From NCBI GenBank assembly GCA_963789015.1, contig CAWBIU010000001.1, forward strand, positions 806,001-870,000: DNA of 64,000 nt, read 5' to 3'. Below the pieces are notes generated by a model, which did not search any database, was not told the origin of the DNA, and saw only the letters and a list, made by a program, of their open reading frames with translations. A program made the translations under genes and the position numbers. Below are positions 26,290 through 34,405 of this stretch, one piece after another. Each line of letters starts with the position of its first letter. Position 1 is the stretch's first letter. This stretch comes from JAOPZW01 sp963789015 (lineage in GTDB: Bacteria; Actinomycetota; Thermoleophilia; Solirubrobacterales; Solirubrobacteraceae).

Positions 26290-27833
26290 CAGTCCTCCGT
26301 CCTGCGTGCGTGATTGAGGCGCGGCAGCCCGTCGCCGCGCATCTCCAGGCCGACGACGTCCTTGCGCGCGCCCGTGACCAACTGGTCGTGGTACAGGACG
26401 ATCGTCGAGCGCCGCTGCCGCAGCTGCCCGAGCAGGTCGCGGTACTCCTCGCGGCGGCGCTCGGGGTCGGCCTCCTCGCGCGCCTCGTTGAGCTCGCGGT
26501 CGATCGCCTCGTCCGACGACCCCGCGTAGTTGAGCGGCCCGCTCGTCGCCTGGTGGTTGAACAGGTTGCCGTCGGGGTCGACGCGTCCCGACCAGCCGAC
26601 CTGGATCGCGTCGTAGTCGCCCGCGTCGGCGCGGTCGAGCGCCGTCGTGAACTCCGTCGGCTGCAGGCGCACGTCGAAGCCGGCCTCGCGCGCCATCGCC
26701 TGGATGACCTCGCCGAGGCGGATCGTCTGCGATTGGGCCTCGACCATGAGCGGTATGCGGATCGGCGGCTTCACGCCCGACTCGGCGACGAGCTGCTTGG
26801 CCCTGGCGACGTCGCGGCCCGGGCAGCGCAGGTCCGGCTCGAGCTTGCTCACCGGCGAGACGGCGCTGCAGCCGGGAACGACCTCGTCGAAGAAGACGAC
26901 CTTGCTGATCACCTCGCGGTCGAGCGCCAGGTCGAAGGCCTCGCGCAGCTTCGCGTCGCGCGCCAGCGGGGTGTCGCGCGTCTTGAACGGCTCGCCCGTG
27001 CCCTTGACGTTGCCGACGTTGATCGTGATGCCCTGGTAGCCGATCGACGTGCGCTCTGTGAGCTTGATCGAGTCGTCGCCGCGGATCGAGACGACGTCGA
27101 CCGGCTCCAGGCGCTCGGCGATGTCGACGTCTCCCGAGCGCAGGTTCGAGGCGCGCACGGGGCCCTCGGTGATGATCCGGAAGACGACCTCGCGCGTGGG
27201 GATGCGAGCCTTGTCGTAGTAGACGTCGCTGCGCTCGAGGACGATCCGGTCCGAGGCGACGCGCTCCTTGAACGAGTACGGGCCGACGCACACCGGCGCG
27301 GTGGCGAACTTGTCGCCGAGCTCGTCGAGCGCCTTCGGCGACATGATCATCCCGGCGCGGTCGGCGAGCAGCGAGGTGAGCGGGACGAAGCGCTGCGAGA
27401 GCCGCAGCCGGACGGTGTCGCCGTCGACGACCTCGACCGAGCGCACCGGCTCGAGCTCGCCGGAGCGGCTGGAGTCCTTCTGCGTGCGGTGGCGGTCGAG
27501 CGACTTCTTGACCGCCGCCGCGTCGAAGCGCGTGCCGTCGTTGAAGCGCACGCCAGGGCGCAGGTCGATCGTCACCGTGCGCCCGTCGGCGCTCGTGCGC
27601 GGCAGGTCGGCGGCGAGCTGGGGAACGACCTTCAGGCCCGCGTCGACGTCGTAGAGCTTCTCGCACATGTGCGCGAAGACGATCCGCGAGACGAACGTCG
27701 ACGACAGCGTCGGGTCGAGCTCGTCCGGGTCCTCCGCCAGCGCGATGGTCAAGCGGTCCGGGGCAGCGCCGCTGCCGCACCCGGCCGTGGCCAGGATTGC
27801 GCAGATCGCGGCCAGCGCGGCGAGCAGCCGCAT
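26289..27833 (-). CDS. Peptide ABC transporter substrate-binding lipoprotein
   Basis: About 514 residues of the SBP family 5 (DppA/OppA-like). The signal peptide ends in a lipobox, LATAGC, so the protein is lipid-anchored outside the membrane. LTIALAEDPDELDPTLSSTF opens the mature domain, and RPGVRFNDGTRFDAAAVKKS is the conserved family block. The ATG chosen gives MRLLAALAAICAILA directly and has GAGAGGTG about 9 bases before it; in-frame starts at 27851 and 27875 would lengthen the signal peptide. First gene of the transporter operon, so its expression likely sets that of the permeases, ATPases and ggt. Confidence 0.92.
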   Translation of the reverse strand: MRLLAALAAICAILATAGCGSGAAPDRLTIALAEDPDELDPTLSSTFVSRIVFAHMCEKLYDVDAGLKVVPQLAADLPRTSADGRTVTIDLRPGVRFNDGTRFDAAAVKKSLDRHRTQKDSSRSGELEPVRSVEVVDGDTVRLRLSQRFVPLTSLLADRAGMIMSPKALDELGDKFATAPVCVGPYSFKERVASDRIVLERSDVYYDKARIPTREVVFRIITEGPVRASNLRSGDVDIAERLEPVDVVSIRGDDSIKLTERTSIGYQGITINVGNVKGTGEPFKTRDTPLARDAKLREAFDLALDREVISKVVFFDEVVPGCSAVSPVSKLEPDLRCPGRDVARAKQLVAESGVKPPIRIPLMVEAQSQTIRLGEVIQAMAREAGFDVRLQPTEFTTALDRADAGDYDAIQVGWSGRVDPDGNLFNHQATSGPLNYAGSSDEAIDRELNEAREEADPERRREEYRDLLGQLRQRRSTIVLYHDQLVTGARKDVVGLEMRGDGLPRLNHARRTED

Positions 27834-27941
27834 GCCCCGCACCTCTCCCATGGCACACGAGGTACCCGTCCGCAAGCGGGCAAATCCCTGCGCGGTGTCG
27901 GAACGAACCCGATCGCCGGTCGAGCGCGGGCGCGCCGCGGG

Positions 27942-28595
27942 CTACGGGATGAGCTCGGGGCCCTTGTCCGTGTACTGCTCGCGGAAGGACCGCATGACGG
28001 CGATCGAGCGGTCGTTCAGCTCGTTGCACGTGAGCGACTTCGTCCACGCGACGAGGGCGAACTGCGACGGCATGTCCGTGTTGTTCTGGAACACGAGCGT
28101 GTGGTAGCCGGGCGAGTCGTTGAGCGGCTCCTCGGCGATCTTCTGCAGGCGGGCGACCTCGGCCGCCGGGGTGCCGGGCTTGTACTGGAAGAGGATCCGG
28201 CCGTGCTCCAGGCTGTGGACCCAGTTCTCCTTGTCGGGCTCGTTGCCCGCCGAGTACACGCCGTCCTGCGCGGGCACCGGGTTGTGCGGGCCGGACGTCG
28301 GTGGGTTGGTCTTGTACGTGACCTTGCCGTTGGTGTGGTCGCGGCCGTAGGACTTGAAGGAGTTGAACGTGCACCCGGCCGCGCGGGCGTCCGCCGAGAG
28401 GTCCGCGTTGGCGCCCTGGCTGTCGTCGCCGCCGCCGAGCGCGACGACGAGCACCACCGCGATCGCGACGATCGCCACGAGGACTCCGCCGCCGATGCGC
28501 AGCATCCGCTTGCGCGATGCCGCGCTCGCGGCGGCCTGCTCGGCCGCGAGCCGCTCCTGCCGGCGGCGCTCCTTCTCCTGCTGTCGATTGGCCAT
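27942..28595 (-). CDS. DUF3105 domain membrane-anchored protein
   Basis: 217 residues. A charged, possibly coiled start (MANRQQEKERRRQERLAAEQ) is followed by one membrane helix (VLVAIVAIAVVLVVAL) and an extracytoplasmic DUF3105 domain. The domain shows NPPTSGPHNPVPAQDGVYS, VHSLEHGRILFQYKP and a TCNELND segment near the end. Function is unknown; members are common in Actinobacteria and lie outside the membrane. The start matches the family N-terminus; further upstream the frame has no family character. A TACCCT hexamer lies 11 bases before the ATG. It is alone on its strand, 108 bases before the transporter operon. Confidence 0.85.
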   Translation of the reverse strand: MANRQQEKERRRQERLAAEQAAASAASRKRMLRIGGGVLVAIVAIAVVLVVALGGGDDSQGANADLSADARAAGCTFNSFKSYGRDHTNGKVTYKTNPPTSGPHNPVPAQDGVYSAGNEPDKENWVHSLEHGRILFQYKPGTPAAEVARLQKIAEEPLNDSPGYHTLVFQNNTDMPSQFALVAWTKSLTCNELNDRSIAVMRSFREQYTDKGPELIP

Positions 28596-28831
28596 TCCGA
28601 CGGGGAAGGGTAGGACACGCGGGCCCGACCGTGCCGCGTACACCGGTCGGCGGCGACGAAGAGGGCCCGGGACGGTTCCGCTCACCCGTATGCCCCAGAA
28701 TTTAGTCCGCTTATCGGGCAATTGGGGGAGGAAACTTCCCCGCGAAAGGGTTACAGTTGGCCGGGTACGCGACGAACGGAGCCATGAGGGCTGGTTCGTC
28801 GCTTCACGGAACGACATATTGGGGGCAACAC
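28596..28831. promoter_or_regulatory. Divergent 236-base region with inverted repeats upstream of the response regulator gene
   Basis: Less GC-rich than its surroundings. It holds a hairpin at 28725-28741 (GGGGAGG, AAA loop, CTTCCCC) and a perfect 9-base inverted repeat, GCGACGAAC at 28769-28777 with GTTCGTCGC at 28794-28802. A TACAGT hexamer at 28752-28757 could serve as a -10 box; the second repeat would then lie in the 5' leader. No gene was found inside. Confidence 0.4.
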
Positions 28832-29539
28832 ATGACGCAGGCCACGAATGGGCCTCGCGAGGGGGACACGCCTTTGCGCGTGATCGTCGCTGACGACGAC
28901 GCCCTGGTACGCAGGGTCGTCCGCGACGCGCTGCAGCGCGCCGGGATCGTCGTGATCGCCGAGGCCGGAAGCGGTCGTGAGGCGATCGAGCTGACGCTGT
29001 ACTACAAGCCGGACGTCGTCCTCATGGACCTCGTCATGCCGGGCATCGACGGCATCGCCGCGACGAGGGAGATCGTCGCCGGGCTGCCGGAGACCAAGGT
29101 CGTCATCCTGTCGTCGTCGGACGATGACGAGCTCGGACTCCTGTCGCTGCGGATGGGCGCGTGCGGCTACCTGACCAAGACGGTCGACGTCGAGTCGCTG
29201 CCGCGCGCGCTGCGCGCGGCCTCGGAGGGCGAGGCCGTCGTGCCGCGCCGGCTGACCGGGCGTCTCGTCGAGGCCGTGCGCCGGATGCGCGAGGACGGCG
29301 CCGGGCTGCGCCCGGTCCGCAGTCCGCTGACGGCCCGCGAGTGGGAGGTCCTCGACCTCCTGTGCCAGGGGCTGTCGACCGAGGAGATCGCCGACACGCT
29401 CGTGCTGTCGGCCGAGACCGTCCGCTCGCACGTCAAGAGCGTGCTTCGCAAGCTGCGGGTCAGCTCGCGCCGCGAGGCGATCGCCGCCGCGCAGCGCCTG
29501 CGCAGCGGGATGCTGAGCGAGAGCTCGGCCGCCGCCTGA
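28832..29539 (+). CDS. NarL/FixJ-type response regulator (LuxR HTH)
   Basis: 235 residues. The receiver domain has the acidic pocket ADDD (20-23), the phosphoacceptor Asp66 in VVLMDLVMPG, the switch Ser in VVILSSS, and Lys116 in YLTKTV: a complete set. A LuxR/GerE helix-turn-helix follows (LTAREWEVLDLL, then STEEIADTLVLSAETVRSHV). It should bind DNA when phosphorylated by a histidine kinase; no kinase lies adjacent. The ATG gives MTQATNGPREGD; an upstream TTG (28757) would add 25 residues of no family likeness. It is the only LuxR-type regulator of the three in the window with an intact receiver. Confidence 0.92.
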   Translation: MTQATNGPREGDTPLRVIVADDDALVRRVVRDALQRAGIVVIAEAGSGREAIELTLYYKPDVVLMDLVMPGIDGIAATREIVAGLPETKVVILSSSDDDELGLLSLRMGACGYLTKTVDVESLPRALRAASEGEAVVPRRLTGRLVEAVRRMREDGAGLRPVRSPLTAREWEVLDLLCQGLSTEEIADTLVLSAETVRSHVKSVLRKLRVSSRREAIAAAQRLRSGMLSESSAAA

Positions 29540-29555
29540 GCCGCTGAACGGAGAC

Positions 29556-29584
29556 GGGGCGATCATCCACGCGATGATCGCCCC
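29556..29584. terminator. Strong hairpin between convergent genes
   Basis: A 12-base perfect stem (GGGGCGATCATC and GATGATCGCCCC) with the 5-base loop CACGC, 16 bases after the regulator stop and 43 bases from the rmlD stop. There is no T run, as is common for terminators in very GC-rich DNA. It can act in both directions. Confidence 0.7.
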
Positions 29585-29626
29585 GCCCGCCGTCGTGGCC
29601 GGCTGGCTCTTGCGGAAGGCGGCCGG

Positions 29627-30502
29627 CTACGCCGCCGCTGCGAGCTCGCAGCGGGTCAGGTACGTCCGCAGCGCTTCGCGCCAGTGCGGCAGCGGGCCGA
29701 CGCCCGCGGCTTCGGCGCGCGCGCATGACAGCACGCCGTTGAGCGGCCGGTCGGCGCCGCCGCCCGAGGTGCTCACGGGCTCGATCGGCACCTCGATGCC
29801 GGCCTCCTCCATGATCGCCCGGGTGAACTCGTACCACGAGCACGCGCCCGCGTTGGTCAGGTGCAGCAGCCCGGAGACGTCGCGGTCCGCCGCGGCGATC
29901 AGGGCCTGCGCGAGGTCGGCGGTCGACGTCGGCGTGAGCCGCTGGTCGGCGACCATCTTCAGCTGATGAGTCTCCCGCGCACGGGTGATCATCCGGGTGA
30001 CGAAGTTGCCGCCCTTGGACGCGCTGCCGTGCTCGCCGTACAGCCCCGACGTGCGCACGACGAGTGCGCCCGGGGCGTAGGCGAGCGCGGCGTGCTCGCC
30101 GGCGAACTTGCTCAGGCCGTAGATGCTGCGCGGCGCGGGCAGGTCCTCCTCGGTCCACGGCCGCTCGCCGCTGCCGTCGAACACGTAGTTCGTGCTCACG
30201 TGGACGAGCTTCGCGCCGCCCGCCGCGCACAGCTGCGCCATCCGCTTGACCGCGCGCACGTTGACCTGGAAGGAGCGGTCCTCCTCGGTCTCGCACAGCT
30301 CGACGTTGTGGTACGCGGCGCAGTTGAAGACGACGGTCGGAGCGACCTCCGCCATCGCCGCCTCCAGCGCCGCGTCGTCGGTGATGTCCAGCTCGGCCCG
30401 CGAGCGGGCGCTGACCACCTCCCGCTCGCCCAGAAGGGCCTCGAGGTCGGAGGCCAGCTGGCCTCCGCCCCCGGTGATCAGGATTCGCTCGTTCACGCTC
30501 AT
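29627..30502 (-). CDS. rmlD: dTDP-4-dehydrorhamnose reductase (RmlD family)
   Basis: 291 residues, SDR fold. It reduces dTDP-4-dehydro-rhamnose to dTDP-L-rhamnose with NAD(P)H. The cofactor motif ITGGGGQLASDL (10-21), VSTNYVFDGSG and the catalytic Tyr-Lys pair in SIYGLSKFAGE are present, as are the late RTSGLYGEHG and TPTSTADLAQAL blocks. The ATG (MSVNERILITGG) overlaps the sigma-factor stop by 4 bases (ATGA), so the two are cotranslated. RmlC lies about 1.5 kb upstream on the same strand. No rmlB is in the window, and the only rmlA-like gene is degenerate. Confidence 0.92.
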   Translation of the reverse strand: MSVNERILITGGGGQLASDLEALLGEREVVSARSRAELDITDDAALEAAMAEVAPTVVFNCAAYHNVELCETEEDRSFQVNVRAVKRMAQLCAAGGAKLVHVSTNYVFDGSGERPWTEEDLPAPRSIYGLSKFAGEHAALAYAPGALVVRTSGLYGEHGSASKGGNFVTRMITRARETHQLKMVADQRLTPTSTADLAQALIAAADRDVSGLLHLTNAGACSWYEFTRAIMEEAGIEVPIEPVSTSGGGADRPLNGVLSCARAEAAGVGPLPHWREALRTYLTRCELAAAA

Positions 30503-31182
30503 GCACAGACAACGTCGGCCGTGCGCGCGCTCTTGCGGCGGGCCGGCCGGCGGACCGTCGCCGGCGCGCACTCGAGCTCGACGAGGCTCTTGCGCAGCGT
30601 GCCCCGCGCGCGGTGGTGCAGGCCGTGCACCGAGCTCTCGGTGCGGCCCATGCGCTCGGCGATCTCCGTCGGCGACAGGCCGACGAGGTGCCGCATGACG
30701 ACGACGGTGCGCTGGTCGTCCGGCAGCTCGCGCAGCGCCTGGCGCAGCGACTGGCCGTACTCCTGGGCGCCGTGGTCGGTGTGCGGCACGGCCGGGCGCG
30801 GGTCGTCGGTCGGCGTCGGCCGGCGGGCCCGCAGGTGGTCGACCGCGACGTTGCGGGCGACGCGCAGGATCCACGCCGAGAACGGGACGTCCCGCTGCTC
30901 GTAGCGCGGCAACACCGTGAGGAGCTTCGTGAACACGTGCTGCGTGATGTCCTCGGCCTCGTGCTCGTCGCGCACGATGCTCGTGACGTAGCCGTAGACG
31001 TTGTCCGCATAGCGGACGTACAGGAAGCGCAGCGCCTCGGCGTCGCCCTCCTTCGCTCGTTGAATGGCCAGATCCACGAGCGCGCGGTCTCCGCGATCGT
31101 CGAGCGTCGTCTTGCGCTGGAAACGCCCAGCGCTCACTCCACTGCCGGAACCGGCAGCAGCGCGGAAGTCGATGACCCCCAT
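30499..31182 (-). CDS. ECF-like sigma-70 family RNA polymerase sigma factor
   Basis: 227 residues. Region 2 is EDITQHVFTKLLTVLPRYEQ with VPFSAWILRVARNVAVDHLR. Region 4 is LRELPDDQRTVVVMRHLVGL with SPTEIAERMGRTESSVHGL. There is no region 3 domain, as in ECF factors. The ATG with GGGGGAC just upstream is chosen; an in-frame ATG at 31242 would add 20 residues. No anti-sigma factor gene is adjacent; instead the stop overlaps rmlD. This makes it a candidate regulator of the surrounding glycan genes. Its upstream region is unusually rich in inverted repeats. Confidence 0.9.
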   Translation of the reverse strand: MGVIDFRAAAGSGSGVSAGRFQRKTTLDDRGDRALVDLAIQRAKEGDAEALRFLYVRYADNVYGYVTSIVRDEHEAEDITQHVFTKLLTVLPRYEQRDVPFSAWILRVARNVAVDHLRARRPTPTDDPRPAVPHTDHGAQEYGQSLRQALRELPDDQRTVVVMRHLVGLSPTEIAERMGRTESSVHGLHHRARGTLRKSLVELECAPATVRRPARRKSARTADVVCA

Positions 31183-31420
31183 ATGTCCCCCAAATGGCTT
31201 CAGTGCCGGCCGCTCCCACATCCCCGGGACCGGGTCCGGCAAGGCTTTCCGTAGACATCCAATCTCCCGGCTCGCCGGGGGATCCGGAAGGTGAGATCCG
31301 TGGCCTGTGGGGGAGGCGCGGGGACCGGAAAAGATGGTCCCGCGGGGGAGGTGACCCCACGCGTGGGGGAGATTCCCGCCGCGCGTGGCGACGGGGCTCC
31401 CCCACGGTGTCAGGTGGGTG
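31183..31420. promoter_or_regulatory. Structured region between rmlC and the sigma factor gene
   Basis: 238 bases without a gene. Three inverted repeats are visible. At about 31262-31283 CCCGGC faces GCCGGG across two bases. GGGACC (31321-31326) faces GGTCCC (31336-31341). GTGGGGGAG (31363-31371) faces CTCCCCCAC (31397-31405), with a further CCCGCC/GGCG pairing inside. The last lies 16 bases after the rmlC stop and could terminate that operon. The others lie in the probable leader of the sigma-factor/rmlD message. Confidence 0.45.
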
Positions 31421-31999
31421 TCAGGCCGCGGCCGCGGCGGTCTGGCGGTAGACGAACGGAAGCTCGTCCTGGATGTCGCGCAGGCGCGGCGCCGAGGCGT
31501 CGCGCGCCGAGACCTGCAGCTCCACGTCCTCGGGCCAGGCGATGGCCACGTCCGGGTCGTCGTAGGCGATGCCGCGCTCGATCGACTCGTCGTAGTACCC
31601 CGAGCACTTGTACATCACGTCGGCGGTCTCGCTGAGCACGACGAAGCCGTGCGCGAAGCCGACGGGGCAGTAGAGCTGGTGCAGGTTCTCCTCGTCGAGG
31701 CGGTAGGACTCCCACTCGCCGAACGTCGGCGAGCCCTTGCGCAGGTCCACCACGACGTCGAGGATCGCCCCGCGCCCGCAGCGCACGAGCTTGGCCATGC
31801 CGTCGCCGACCTGGAAGTGCATGCCGCGCAGGACGCCGGCGCCGGAGCGCGAGTGGTTGTCCTGGACGAACTCCTCGGGGATCCCGAGCTCGGCGTATAC
31901 CTCGCGGCGGTAGCTCTCGTGGAAGAACCCACGGTGATCGCCGTGGACGACGGGCCGCACGAGAATCGGTCCGTCCAGTCGCGTGTCAAGCCGCTCCAT
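31421..31999 (-). CDS. rmlC: dTDP-4-dehydrorhamnose 3,5-epimerase (RmlC family)
   Basis: 192 residues, cupin fold. It epimerises dTDP-4-keto-6-deoxy-glucose at C3 and C5 in dTDP-rhamnose synthesis. HGDHRGFFHESYRRE, VQDNHSRSGAGVLRGMHFQ (catalytic His region), CGRGAILDVVVDLRKGSPTF and CPVGFAHGFVVLSE are all characteristic. Its ATG lies inside the end of the preceding oxidase gene (14-base overlap), pointing to cotranscription. RmlD, which would use its product, is further downstream on the same strand beyond the structured gap. Confidence 0.93.
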   Translation of the reverse strand: MERLDTRLDGPILVRPVVHGDHRGFFHESYRREVYAELGIPEEFVQDNHSRSGAGVLRGMHFQVGDGMAKLVRCGRGAILDVVVDLRKGSPTFGEWESYRLDEENLHQLYCPVGFAHGFVVLSETADVMYKCSGYYDESIERGIAYDDPDVAIAWPEDVELQVSARDASAPRLRDIQDELPFVYRQTAAAAA

Positions 32000-33267
32000 G
32001 GTGCGCGGCCTCCCTTCCGTGATCGTGGTCTGGGGTGCCGAGGCCGAAGGCCTCGTCGGCGCGGTCGGAGATGAGCCGCGCGATGGCCAGCGACGAGGTC
32101 GCCGCCGGCGAGGGCGCGTTGCGAACGTGCAGGGCGCGCCCGGTGTGCGAGAAGACGAAGTCGTCGACGAGCGAGCCGTCGCGGGCCAGCGCCTGGGCGC
32201 GGACGCCGCTCGGCCCCGGCAGCACGTCGTCGACCCGGAGGTCGGGGACGTAGCGCTGGGCGGCGCGCACGAACGCGGCCTTGCTGGCGGCGTAGCGCAT
32301 CTCGCTCAGCCCGGTCCGCCACCAGCGGCGCGCCATGCGCCAGGTGCCCGGCCAGCGCAGCGAGGCGGCGAGGTCCTCCGGGCGCACGCGGCCGAGTCGG
32401 TAGGCGTCGCGGGCGCCGACCATCAGCGCCGTCGGGCCGACGAGGACGTCGCCGTCGATGTGGCGCGTCAGGTGCACGCCGAGGAACGGCAGCGACGGGT
32501 CGGGCACCGGGTAGATGAGCGAGCGCACGAGGTCGCGGCGCTCGGGGCGCAGGCGCAGGTACGCGCCGCGGAAGGGGACGATGCGCGGGTCCTCGGGCGC
32601 GCCCGCGCGGGCGGCGAGGCGGTCCGACCACGCGCCCGCGCAGAACACGGCCTGGCGCGCCGTCAGCTCGCCGCGCGCGGTGTGGAGCACGACCTCGTTC
32701 GGGCGCGCGTCGACGTCGAGCACCTCGCAGTTCAGCTCGATGCGCCCGCCGCGCTCGACGACCTCGTCGCCGATCGCGCGTGCCATGGCGGGGAAGTCGA
32801 CGATGCCGGTGCCGGGCGAGTGCAGCGGCGGCGACGCCGACGGCGTGCGGCTCGACCTCGCGCAGCTCGGCGCCGGTCAGGCGGCGCAGGCCGGGGACGC
32901 CGTTGGCCCGCCCGCGCTCCTCGAGCACGTCGAGGCCGGGCAGCTCGGACTCGTCGAGGGCGACGATGACCTTCCCGCAGCGGTCGACGGCGACGCCGCG
33001 CTCCTCGCAGAAGGCGTACAGGTCGCGGGCGCCCTCGACGCACAGGCGCGCCTTGAGCGAGCCGGGCTTGTAGTAGATGCCCGCGTGCACCACGCCACTG
33101 TTGTGGCCGGTCTGGTGCCGGCCGACGTCGCGCTCGCGCTCGACGACGGCGATCCGCAGGCCCGGGTGGCGCAGCAGCATCTCGCGCGCCACGGCGAGGC
33201 CGAGGATGCCGGCGCCGACGATCGCCAGGTCGCAGGTCGGCTCGAGCGTCTCCGCCGTCGTCGTCAC
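31986..33267 (-). pseudogene. lhgO: L-2-hydroxyglutarate oxidase (LhgO-like), one apparent frameshift
   Basis: FAD-dependent oxidase of the DAO family, about 426 residues when joined. The N-terminal part has the FAD motif LAIVGAGILGLAVAREML, HQTGHNSGVVHAGIYYKPGS and up to LREVEPHAVGVA. The C-terminal part, in the next frame, resumes as LHSPGTGIVDFPAMARAIGD and runs to the end. The join falls at about 32824-32832 in a GCCGCCG run; dropping one base restores the expected sequence. LhgO oxidises L-2-hydroxyglutarate to 2-oxoglutarate at the membrane. Its place between a glycosyltransferase and rmlC is unusual. The stop overlaps rmlC by 14 bases. Confidence 0.82.
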
Positions 33268-34377
33268 CTAGGCCACCTCGGCCATCGGCTCGGTGGCCGC
33301 CATCGCGTCGTCGCGGGCCTGGGTGTTCTCGGCGGCCACGATCGCGGCGATCGTGGGATTGAGCTCCTGGATCGTGGTCTGCAGCACCTCGGCGACGGCC
33401 GGCGCGCCGCTCGCGCCCGTGGCCGGCAGCGGCCGCAGCGCGGCCGCCAGATGATCCGGCGCGATGTGGTCGTGGAGCGCGACGGCGAGGCCCATGTGCT
33501 CGAGCTTCTGCGCGATCTGGAGCTGGTGGTCGTCGACGTGCTCGCCCTGGCTGTGAAGCCGCGGGAGCACGAGCGGGCGCTTTCCGTTGCGCAGCGCCGC
33601 ACCGATGATGCCAGAGCCCGAGTGGCAGACGACGAAGCGGGCGCGCCCGGCGGCCTCCTCGACCTGGGCGGGCTCGAGCCACGCGGTCGCCTCGAAGCTG
33701 CGCGGCGCGTACCTCGTGTGGCCGGACTGGGCCACGACGGGGCCCGGCAGCACGCCGGCCTCGACGGCCGCGTCGACGGCGGCGAGCAGGCGGTCGAACG
33801 GCTCGTGGCGGGTGCCGAGCGCGACGAAGGTGCCGACCCCGTCGCCCGCCGGCGTGCGGATCTGCTCCCACAGCGCCGGGCGGCAGAGGACGGAGCGCGG
33901 GTAGCGCTTGCACGTCTCGGCCCATTGGACGAGCACCGCCGAGGCCACGCGCGAGATGACGCGCCCGGAGATGCTCGCGTCGCCGACGCGCGCGGTCGTC
34001 TCGACGAACAGGACGCGCGCGCCGAACATCCGGGCGAGCAGCGAGATCGGGACGACGAGGCTGGCGCCCGAGGCGATCACGAGGTCGGGCCGGCGGCGGC
34101 GCAGCACGCGCACGGCGCGGATCAGGTTGGGGATCACGCGCCAGGGGCTGCGGCCGTACTCGGGCAGGCGCTCGACGGTCTCGCCGCGGCGCTCGAGGTG
34201 CTCGGCCTGCGGGCCGGGCGCGGTGACCCAGACCTTCTCGACGCCGCGCAGGCGCGGGCCGACCGCGAGCAGCAGGTCGAGATGGCCCCCCGGAGAGCCG
34301 GCGAGCAGCGCCACCGGCGGGTGCAGGGGTCGAATCTGGGCACGGCGGCGCCAGGGGTTCAGCTGAGGGGTGGACAT
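33268..34377 (-). CDS. Fused Alg14/Alg13-like (PssD-PssE) glycosyltransferase
   Basis: 369 residues joining two domains that are usually separate proteins. The N-terminal half is Alg14/PssD-like: LLAGSPGGHLDLLLAV, PDLVIASGASLVVPISLLAR, GARVLFVETTARVGDASISG. The C-terminal half is Alg13/PssE-like: GTFVALGTRHEPFDRLLAAV, VVCHSGSGIIGAALRNGKR and LPRLHSQGEHVDDHQLQIA. Together they form a GT-B enzyme that adds a hexose from a UDP-sugar to a lipid-linked sugar at the membrane. The start has a strong GGAGGAAG 7 bases upstream. It ends directly at the LhgO gene start, giving a compact operon. Confidence 0.88.
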   Translation of the reverse strand: MSTPQLNPWRRRAQIRPLHPPVALLAGSPGGHLDLLLAVGPRLRGVEKVWVTAPGPQAEHLERRGETVERLPEYGRSPWRVIPNLIRAVRVLRRRRPDLVIASGASLVVPISLLARMFGARVLFVETTARVGDASISGRVISRVASAVLVQWAETCKRYPRSVLCRPALWEQIRTPAGDGVGTFVALGTRHEPFDRLLAAVDAAVEAGVLPGPVVAQSGHTRYAPRSFEATAWLEPAQVEEAAGRARFVVCHSGSGIIGAALRNGKRPLVLPRLHSQGEHVDDHQLQIAQKLEHMGLAVALHDHIAPDHLAAALRPLPATGASGAPAVAEVLQTTIQELNPTIAAIVAAENTQARDDAMAATEPMAEVA

Positions 34378-34405
34378 GTGGACTTCCTCCGAGGCCGGCC
34401 GGGGC

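Noticed and set aside
28763..28768. SigB/SigF-type promoter (GGGTAC) before the response regulator, and a similar one at 61961-61966
   Set aside because: No matching -35 sequence at the expected spacing in either case.
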